Positions 6,106 through 11,110 of a stretch of DNA of 11,110 nt are shown piece after piece. How positions within the stretch are numbered: the stretch's first letter is position 1; each line of letters starts with the position of its first letter. The DNA is taken from the NCBI GenBank assembly GCA_964421675.1, contig CAYQXV010000061.1:1-11110 (forward strand), written 5' to 3'. The notes beneath the pieces were generated by a model. It saw nothing but the letters and a program-made list of their open reading frames with translations, ran no database searches and was not told the origin of the DNA. The translations under genes and the position numbers were made by a program. Source of the stretch: CALLPQ01 sp964421675 (GTDB taxonomy: Bacteria; Pseudomonadota; Alphaproteobacteria; Caulobacterales; Parvularculaceae).

Positions 6106-6563
6106 CAAGGGTTACCCTCGCGCTTTTGATCGAATGTGTTTGCCTTGGTTTGTCCTGTTTCAAGTTTGGCGATTTCTACAGCAATTCTCAGACCAATTTG
6201 TTGTTGCAGCGCAACAATTTCAGGGTCGGTCGTGGCGGCCTGCGAGGCTTTCAACGATGATGCGAGCTTTTCCAATGTTGCAGGATCAATGGTGCCGGTA
6301 AGGATATTGTGTTGCAATGTCGCTAACATATCCAGATCCTGATGAGCGTGTTCAACAGCCTTTTTTACATCTTCATCGCGCGCATGGTGTTGGTCGCCTT
6401 GTAACGCCAATAATGCGCTGAGGGTTCGCGCTGCGGTGACAGGCGCATTTTCGCTCGCAGTGGGCGTGCTTGGCGCTGCATTTGGTTTGAAACCGCCTTT
6501 TGCCCGCGCGGGCGCACGGTTGGCAGACGGCCTATTGGACGATGTTGCGCGATCAACTTTCAT
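6105..6563 (-). CDS. fliX: Flagellar assembly regulator FliX
   Basis: The 152-residue product has a basic, low-complexity N-terminal third (KVDRATSSNRPSANRAPARAKGG) and a helical C-terminal part (ARTLSALLALQGD, DLDMLATLQHNILTGTIDPATLEKL, ALQQQIGLRIAVEIAKLE). This layout and its position divergent from flgI match FliX. In Caulobacter, FliX couples completion of an early basal-body stage to class III/IV flagellar transcription by controlling the sigma-54 activator FlbD; the same role here is inferred. The protein has no signal peptide and no strong membrane segment. I see no good Shine-Dalgarno sequence before the ATG, but the start aligns with the characteristic MKV opening. The stop codon lies in a small hairpin followed by a U-tract, and dksA is next on this strand. 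Confidence 0.88.
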   Translation of the reverse strand: MKVDRATSSNRPSANRAPARAKGGFKPNAAPSTPTASENAPVTAARTLSALLALQGDQHHARDEDVKKAVEHAHQDLDMLATLQHNILTGTIDPATLEKLASSLKASQAATTDPEIVALQQQIGLRIAVEIAKLETGQTKANTFDQKREGNP

Positions 6564-6620
6564 GATGACGGTTTTAGGGCTGACAAGGATAAGGTTCCGT
6601 TAAATAGGCAATTTTTTCCC

Positions 6621-6633
6621 GGCAGCATCTGCC
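6621..6633. promoter_or_regulatory. Palindrome in the fliX-flgI intergenic region, possible activator site
   Basis: GGCAGCATCTGCC is a 5-bp inverted repeat around a 3-base centre, lying in the 264-bp divergent region about 58 bp before the fliX start and about 140 bp before the flgI sigma-54 element. Sigma-54 promoters need a distant enhancer for an activator such as FlbD, and the position suits one. Identity as a binding site is inference. A second palindrome, GTTTA-N6-TAAAC, lies at 6657-6672. Confidence 0.35.
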
Positions 6634-6773
6634 CTAAAGGGTGCGTTTGGTCCTCAGTTTATAATTGTAAACCATCGGTAAATTTTTCGAGTTCTCGAGC
6701 AAAAGGCTTTGTTTTGCTGGGGTTTATGGCAGCTATCGGCGCGTGCGGGACTGGCATAGTGCCCAGAACAAAC

Positions 6774-6789
6774 TGGCATAGGGTTCGCA
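6774..6789 (+). promoter_or_regulatory. Sigma-54 (RpoN) -24/-12 promoter for flgI
   Basis: TGGCATAGGGTTCGCA keeps the invariant GG-N10-GC spacing (GG at 6775-6776, GC at 6787-6788) and matches the consensus TGGCAC-N5-TTGC with one change in each half. Transcription would begin about 6800, some 28 bases before the flgI ATG. Basal-body and hook genes of this tier are RpoN-dependent in Caulobacter. The first ten bases, ACTGGCATAG (6772-6781), are repeated at 6750-6759. Confidence 0.7.
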
Positions 6790-6827
6790 ATAAGAAGGGG
6801 GACCTTTCGAGAAAGCCCGTGAATTTT

Positions 6828-7949
6828 ATGCGATTAATATCTGTTTTTGCTCTCAGTTTTTTGATGCTGACCGCCGCCATGGGCGAGGCTCGTGCGCAAT
6901 CGCGCATTAAGGACCTCGCAGATGTTGAGGGCGTGCGCGAAAATATGCTGGTGGGATATGGCCTGGTTGTCGGGTTGCCGGGAACGGGCGACAGAATTCG
7001 CAACACGCCCTTTACCCGCGAAAGCCTTGTCTCCATGCTTGAGCGCCTTGGTGTCAATGTACGGTCTGAATTTCTTGATACGGACAATATTGCCGCCGTT
7101 ATGGTGACTGCAAATTTACCGGCCTTTGCAACAAATGGCGCGCGTTTGGACATTGCGGTGAGCGCTTTAGGCGATGCACAGTCACTGCGCGGGGGCACTT
7201 TGTTGGTAACACCCCTTTATGGTGCCGATAATGAAGTTTATGCGGTCGCGCAAGGCTCTGTTGCGGTTAGCGGTTTTTCTGCGCGCGGACAGGCCGCTTC
7301 TGTGACGCAAGGCGTGCCCACCAATGGCCGCATTGCAAATGGCGCGGTTGTGGAACGCGAGCTGGTTTACAGTCTTGCAGACCGCCAATCGGTTCGACTT
7401 TCATTGCGCAATCCTGATTTTACCACCGCCACTCGTATGGCGGCGGCGATCAATAAGCGCTTTAACGCGACCATGGCAACGGTTAGAGATCCGGGTACGG
7501 TTGTTTTGCAGCGCGCATCTGGAGATGCACAATTTTCCGGTGATATGGTTTCCCTTTTAAGCCTCGTTGAAGGCTTGTCTGTAACACCTGACCAAACCGC
7601 GCGCGTTGTCATTGATGAAGCCTCAGGGGTCGTTGTGATTAGCGAGGATGTTCGCATTTCAACGGTTGCCATCGCACAGGGGAGCTTAACCATTGCGGTT
7701 ACAGAAACTCCCTTTGCCAGCCAACCGATTGCAAGTTTTTCCGATGCCGGTGAGACAGTCGTCGTGCCGCGAACTGATGTCGAGACATTTGAGCCGGACG
7801 GACAATTACAAGTGGTTGAAAATTCTGTGCGACTTAGCGATCTGGTCGATGGTTTGAATGCCCTTGGCGTTTCGCCGCGCGATATGATTTCCATTCTGGA
7901 GACGATTAAAGCGGCGGGCGCATTGCAAGCCGATATTGAGGTGCGGTGA
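6828..7949 (+). CDS. flgI: Flagellar basal-body P-ring protein FlgI
   Basis: The 373-residue precursor has the usual FlgI length. A Sec signal peptide (MRLISVFALSFLMLTAAMGEARA) precedes the conserved mature start SRIKDLADVEGVRENMLVGYG, then LVVGLPGTGD near residue 47. Later family landmarks include VTANLPAFATNGARLDIAVSALGDA, GGTLLVTPLYGADNEVYAVAQG and the C-terminal VRLSDLVDGLNALGVSPRDMISILETIKAAGAL. FlgI subunits are secreted to the periplasm and form the P-ring around the rod in the peptidoglycan layer. ATG at 6828 is chosen because it starts directly at the signal peptide; a GTG at 6819 is a close alternative. A sigma-54 promoter lies just upstream. Its TGA stop shares a base with the next ATG (TGATG), which implies coupled translation with the rod-binding protein. 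Confidence 0.97.
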   Translation: MRLISVFALSFLMLTAAMGEARAQSRIKDLADVEGVRENMLVGYGLVVGLPGTGDRIRNTPFTRESLVSMLERLGVNVRSEFLDTDNIAAVMVTANLPAFATNGARLDIAVSALGDAQSLRGGTLLVTPLYGADNEVYAVAQGSVAVSGFSARGQAASVTQGVPTNGRIANGAVVERELVYSLADRQSVRLSLRNPDFTTATRMAAAINKRFNATMATVRDPGTVVLQRASGDAQFSGDMVSLLSLVEGLSVTPDQTARVVIDEASGVVVISEDVRISTVAIAQGSLTIAVTETPFASQPIASFSDAGETVVVPRTDVETFEPDGQLQVVENSVRLSDLVDGLNALGVSPRDMISILETIKAAGALQADIEVR

Positions 7950-8272
7950 TGACAATAAACGCTTCACCCGCACCCTCTATAGCCGCGCTTGCCTCGACTG
8001 TTCGCGATCCTGCGGATCTGCTGAGTGAAAATGAGCTTGAGCAGATCAAGGATACCGCACGCGAGTTTGAAGCGCTTGTGCTCTCGCAATTTCTCGCACC
8101 GCTATTTGCTGATGTTGATCAGGGCGGATTGACCGGGAACGGTCCCGGTCACGGGGCCTATCAGGCGATGATGCAAGAACATTATGCAAATGCTATCGCC
8201 GATCGCGGCGGGTTTGGAATTGCTGATCAAATTCAAGCCAGCCTGATCCGCTTCCAGGCGGCTAGCGCCTAA
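7949..8272 (+). CDS. cheL: Rod-binding protein (FlgJ N-terminal domain type, CheL-like)
   Basis: The 107-residue product corresponds to the rod-binding domain found at the N-terminus of enterobacterial FlgJ: LSENELEQIKDTAREFEALVLSQFLAPLFADV near residues 25-56, then GHGAYQAMMQEHYANAIADRGGFGIADQI. The C-terminal murein hydrolase domain of two-domain FlgJ is absent, as is normal in many alphaproteobacteria, where this small protein is often called CheL. It should act with the rod during its passage through the cell wall, with another enzyme opening the peptidoglycan. Its ATG overlaps the flgI stop codon by one base. The chemotaxis link in the old name is not supported by the sequence itself. 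Confidence 0.9.
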   Translation: MTINASPAPSIAALASTVRDPADLLSENELEQIKDTAREFEALVLSQFLAPLFADVDQGGLTGNGPGHGAYQAMMQEHYANAIADRGGFGIADQIQASLIRFQAASA

Positions 8273-8296
8273 TATTTTATCCGAAGGGACGATGCC

Positions 8297-8743
8297 ATGC
8301 CTACCGATAGTCAAAATCATTCCCAACAGGGGCAAAGCGAGAAGAGTCAAAAAATTGAAAATCTCATCGAGCTAACAAACGCACTGGCCGATTTGTTCAC
8401 CCAGGAAAACAATCTGCTAAGCGCCCATAAGGCGAGCGAGATTGCGCCTATTCAGGCGGAAAAAGCGCGCCTTGCCAATGCCTATGGAACGGCCATTCGC
8501 GATCTTGCGGCGAACCGTTCCGCTTATGACGATGTTAGCGACTCATTGATGCAATGTCTGCGTGACACCACTGAGCGGTTCACCGGTCTGGCGCAAACAC
8601 AGCATGCCTTGCTGGACGGGGCCAATCAAAGCGCAAGCCGGGTGGTTGAGGCGGTGCGCGAAGCATCGGTGCAAGAGCGCTCGGGCTACGGCGCCGCGCA
8701 ATCAGGCGAGCCGATTGTGGTCAGCTTTAACGCCAACGCATAA
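8297..8743 (+). CDS. flbY: Flagellar basal-body protein FlbY (FlgN-like)
   Basis: The 148-residue product is hydrophilic and almost wholly helical. Residues about 19-70 (KIENLIELTNALADLFTQENNLLSAHKASEIAPIQAEKARLANAYG) resemble the long helices of FlgN-type flagellar chaperones, and the short tail ending EPIVVSFNANA is non-helical. Order and size fit the alphaproteobacterial flgI-cheL-flbY arrangement, which is the main basis for the name. A good AAGGGA lies seven bases before the ATG, 24 bp after the rod-binding gene, so it is probably the third gene of the flgI transcript. Its precise function is not established; a chaperone-like role for hook-associated or rod proteins is inference. It is convergent with the next gene, with only 15 bp between stop codons and no visible terminator. 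Confidence 0.75.
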   Translation: MPTDSQNHSQQGQSEKSQKIENLIELTNALADLFTQENNLLSAHKASEIAPIQAEKARLANAYGTAIRDLAANRSAYDDVSDSLMQCLRDTTERFTGLAQTQHALLDGANQSASRVVEAVREASVQERSGYGAAQSGEPIVVSFNANA

Positions 8744-8758
8744 GCAGCGACACAGTTT

Positions 8759-10894
8759 TCAGAGAGATAAGGCAGCAAGCCCTAGCTTTATGCGTTCTTC
8801 ATTAACGCGGTTCAGGTTTTTCGCCTTCAGGGCTTTAAACGCTGGAATGTCTTGAAGTGGCTCAAACGATCGACCCTCAAGATACCAAGGCGCAATAAAT
8901 GTGTCGGCCTCGAAGCCCATTTCAAGTTGCGCGATGGCATCTTCAAAGTTTCCTGAGACGGTTTGCCATTGAGCCTCTTCTCGAAACAGGCGTTTATGCC
9001 CGCCAGCGCGATCTAAATCGATGGACGTGCGCCATCTTTGCATCGTTTCATCGAAAAGAGCGTCCTCGCCCAATTCTCTAAACGCGAGAGCCAGCTCAGC
9101 ATAGCGCGGATGAATTCCAGAATAGGCCTCGAAGACATCCGTCTCGAAGTCTCGAACACTGCCCCAAGTTACATTATAATAGCTGAGGATCTCGGCGTCC
9201 TGATTGTTTCGTGACAAAGCGATAAGGTATTCGTTTTTAAGAAGTCCATCCTCTGGCTGGCTTTCGAGCAAGGTTTTCATCTTCGTCACGCCCGCTTGAG
9301 TATCCCCCTCTAAAATTGTGGCCCAAACCTCATAGATCGGAAAGGTTTCATAATTGCGCATTTCTTCAAATGCACCAAGCTCCATAAGAGCATCTGAGAC
9401 ACGCAGCCCGTTTCTGAGACCGGGTGTAGCGGTGTAGAGTTCCTGAAATCCTTCAACAGCCGCAGCAACTTCCCCCGTGTTAAAGCGATACATTGCAGTT
9501 GCAGCTTTCGTTGCCCGCGCCTCCGGCGCGATGCTTTGTAGGCGCTCTAACACTTCTTTGGCGCGGTCAAGCTGACCCGTCCGACGTAATTGAAGCATCA
9601 GATTTGTGGCGATTGGCGCAAAGAGGGGATCCTTGTTGAAGATATCCATCAGCGCATCGACCGTATCCAAATGGCGGCGATGAACCTGCAATTCAAAAGC
9701 AAGCCACATATTCGCATCAAGATTGTTCGGACTAAGCGCCACTGCACGCCTGAGAGCGGCAATGGCTGTTTCGGAATCGCTGTCATAAGAAAGACCAAGG
9801 CCCCGCGCCGCGTAGGCTTCGCCGAGGTCTGGATCGAGTGAAAGCGCTTTTTCGATAAGGGCTTCTGCAACTTGCCGCGCTTTTGCAACTGGCACCGTGC
9901 CATACGCACCGGTTCCATTCGATAGGAGCAAGGCTACCTGCGCTTGAAGCGCATAGGCGGGCGCATAAGCTGGATCGGTTTCGATCACCTCATCCAGAAG
10001 AGTTTGAGCCTTTTCAATATTTGCCACGTTCCGGCTGCGCACCAATTCGCGCGCCTCTAAAAATTTGGAGTAGGCGGAGACGTCCGTGCGCGGCGTCTCC
10101 GCAATAGTAGGAACCTGATCACCCATCAGATGCGGCATTAGCGCGAGCGAGATTTCGCGGGAAATATCATCCTGCACGGCAAATATATCGTCCAGATCCC
10201 GGTCATAGGTTTCTGACCAAAGGTGAAAGCCATCATCCACTTTAATCAGCTGGGCTGTCACGCGCACGCGCTCACCGGATTTGCGGATGGAGCCCTCAAG
10301 GATATGCGCAACATTCAGCACACGGCCTATCTCTCGCAAATCTTCATTTTTGTCTTTGAACGCAAAAGAGGAGGTGCGCCCGGCCACCTGCATTTCATCG
10401 ATCTTCGCCAGAACGTTTAAGAGCTCTTCAGCGATGCCGTCTCCGAAATATTCCTGGCTGCCATCAGAGGAGAGATCCGCAAATGGAAGAACCGCGATGG
10501 AGGCTTCTGGTATCTCCAAGCTCTGCGGAGCTTTGGGCGTCGTTGGGGATGAACGAAAAGATTGAAACACCATCAATCCAGCAACGAGCGCCAATCCACC
10601 AAGAATGGCGTAGTCGAGCTTTCGACCTGTATTAGAGGTAATGCTTGTATCTTGAGTAACTGCGTTCGTTGGCTTCATGCCGTCAGGGGTTAATTCAAAA
10701 GCCCAAGCGAAAAGCATAGCAAGTGGAAAGCCAATTAACACCAATACTGTCAATAATGTATCAAACCAAGCGGGAAGATTGAGAGAGGTTTCAAGCGCAA
10801 TACCCAATTGGATAATCAACCACCCAACAACCGCATACACGCCCGCAACTCGAAAAATATTCCGGCGTTTTAGTTCAGTAAAAAATGAATTCAT
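8759..10894 (-). CDS. TolB/FlgO-like domain and TPR-repeat membrane protein
   Basis: The 711-residue product starts NSFFTELKRRNIFRVAGVYAVVGW, a start typical of a large proteobacterial family often found beside or fused to adenylate-cyclase or response-regulator domains. Three hydrophobic segments lie near residues 15-36, 45-67 and 93-111. Residues about 131-245 form the TolB/FlgO-like domain: SIAVLPFADLSSDGSQEYFGDGIAEELLNVLAKI, then AHILEGSIRKSGERVRVTAQLIKVDDGFHLWSETYDR. From about 275 to 640 there are multiple TPR-like helix pairs (for example AYALQAQVALLL, GEAYAARGLGLSYDSDSETAIAALRRAVALSPN). No cyclase, kinase or DNA-binding domain is present, so this is the membrane-plus-repeat form, probably a scaffold or sensor. 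AGGGGGG precedes the ATG at 10892-10894. Its function is unknown. Confidence 0.85.
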   Translation of the reverse strand: MNSFFTELKRRNIFRVAGVYAVVGWLIIQLGIALETSLNLPAWFDTLLTVLVLIGFPLAMLFAWAFELTPDGMKPTNAVTQDTSITSNTGRKLDYAILGGLALVAGLMVFQSFRSSPTTPKAPQSLEIPEASIAVLPFADLSSDGSQEYFGDGIAEELLNVLAKIDEMQVAGRTSSFAFKDKNEDLREIGRVLNVAHILEGSIRKSGERVRVTAQLIKVDDGFHLWSETYDRDLDDIFAVQDDISREISLALMPHLMGDQVPTIAETPRTDVSAYSKFLEARELVRSRNVANIEKAQTLLDEVIETDPAYAPAYALQAQVALLLSNGTGAYGTVPVAKARQVAEALIEKALSLDPDLGEAYAARGLGLSYDSDSETAIAALRRAVALSPNNLDANMWLAFELQVHRRHLDTVDALMDIFNKDPLFAPIATNLMLQLRRTGQLDRAKEVLERLQSIAPEARATKAATAMYRFNTGEVAAAVEGFQELYTATPGLRNGLRVSDALMELGAFEEMRNYETFPIYEVWATILEGDTQAGVTKMKTLLESQPEDGLLKNEYLIALSRNNQDAEILSYYNVTWGSVRDFETDVFEAYSGIHPRYAELALAFRELGEDALFDETMQRWRTSIDLDRAGGHKRLFREEAQWQTVSGNFEDAIAQLEMGFEADTFIAPWYLEGRSFEPLQDIPAFKALKAKNLNRVNEERIKLGLAALSL

Positions 10895-11042
10895 TTGCGT
10901 GCGCCCCCCTAGTCCTTAAATATCTCGCTATCACAAATTGATACAGCTGTCAGTTTAAAACTGAGCGGCCTACTTTGGGCGCCTTAAGCCGCTCGGCTAA
11001 GGTAGATTTCTATTCGCTTTTAGACATTCATTTTAAGAGGCG
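10895..11042. other. Upstream region of the TPR membrane protein gene, with two inverted repeats
   Basis: CAGTTTAAAACTG (10951-10963) is a palindrome around one central base, about 57 bp before the start codon, and could be an operator. CCTTAAGCCGCTCGGCTAAGG (10982-11002; 8-bp stem with one bulged A and a 4-nt loop) is a second hairpin without a clean U-tract on either side. No gene or convincing -35/-10 pair is seen. Confidence 0.4.
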
Positions 11043-11110
11043 CTATTTCCGATAAGGGCCAGAAATCGTCATTCGATTTTCAAACTGAGGCACGATCCAG
11101 CAATTGTCAT
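11043..11110 (-). CDS. Possible C-terminal end of a minus-strand gene entering from the right edge
   Basis: One minus-strand frame is open from the edge for 22 codons to a TAG at 11043-11045, reading DNCWIVPQFENRMTISGPYRK. The mix of residues (two prolines, a tryptophan, a cysteine and several charged residues) looks like a protein end rather than random sequence, but it is too short to identify and could be chance. Confidence 0.25.
   Translation of the reverse strand, partial: DNCWIVPQFENRMTISGPYRK

Noticed and set aside
7949..8272. Calling the small rod-binding protein a full FlgJ muramidase.
   Set aside because: It is only 107 residues and lacks any glucosaminidase-type domain.
10978..11002. 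Minus-strand TAGCCGAGCGGCTTAAGGC resembles the D-arm of a leucine or serine tRNA.
   Set aside because: No anticodon arm, T-arm or acceptor stem of matching sequence follows at the right distances. It is treated as a plain inverted repeat.
1..11110. CRISPR arrays, insertion sequences, integrase or toxin-antitoxin genes.
   Set aside because: No spaced repeats, transposase motifs or terminal inverted repeats were seen. The only tandem array is the 12-bp unit without spacers.

Overview
The window looks like chromosomal DNA of a flagellated alphaproteobacterium with moderate GC. The evidence is a fliX gene divergent from a flgI - CheL-type rod-binding protein - flbY set, an alphaproteobacterial-type DksA lacking most zinc cysteines, and a TPR-methyltransferase of the kind common in this class. 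FliX and FlbY are close to diagnostic for alphaproteobacteria related to Caulobacter and the Rhizobiales. A Caulobacter/Hyphomonas-type marine relative is a reasonable guess, but the window cannot fix the genus. No mobile element, CRISPR array, rRNA or complete tRNA was seen.

Layout. (1) Positions 1-2465, minus strand: a compact cluster in transcription order of a TPR-containing SAM methyltransferase, a small GT-A-like glycosyltransferase and an FkbM-family methyltransferase that runs off the left edge. The last two overlap by four bases (ATGA). (2) Positions 2586-4437, plus strand: a PLP-dependent enzyme of the cystathionine gamma-synthase family followed by a MarC-family membrane protein, ending at a strong bidirectional terminator. 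(3) Positions 4529-5179, minus: a DUF2959-type lipoprotein, then an intergenic stretch with a 100-N scaffold gap, both sides of which carry the same 26 bases, next to a 12-bp tandem array. (4) Positions 5484-8743: dksA and fliX on the minus strand, and flgI, the rod-binding protein gene and flbY on the plus strand. A good sigma-54 -24/-12 element lies in front of flgI. (5) Positions 8759-10894, minus: a 711-residue membrane protein with a TolB/FlgO-like domain and TPR repeats. (6) A non-coding right end that may hold the last codons of another minus-strand gene.

How the genes fit together. The 5.5-8.7 kb block is a flagellar basal-body locus. FlgI forms the periplasmic P-ring, the rod-binding protein helps the rod pass the peptidoglycan, FlbY is a small alphaproteobacterial flagellar protein, and FliX links basal-body assembly to sigma-54-dependent transcription through FlbD. 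The sigma-54 element before flgI fits that circuit. The left cluster probably modifies a glycan or glycosylated protein, but its substrate cannot be read from the sequence. Most of the window is ordinary housekeeping and flagellar DNA. The most useful second looks are the repeat-flanked gap behind dksA, the regulatory layout of the fliX/flgI and fliX/dksA regions, and the unassigned modification cluster.
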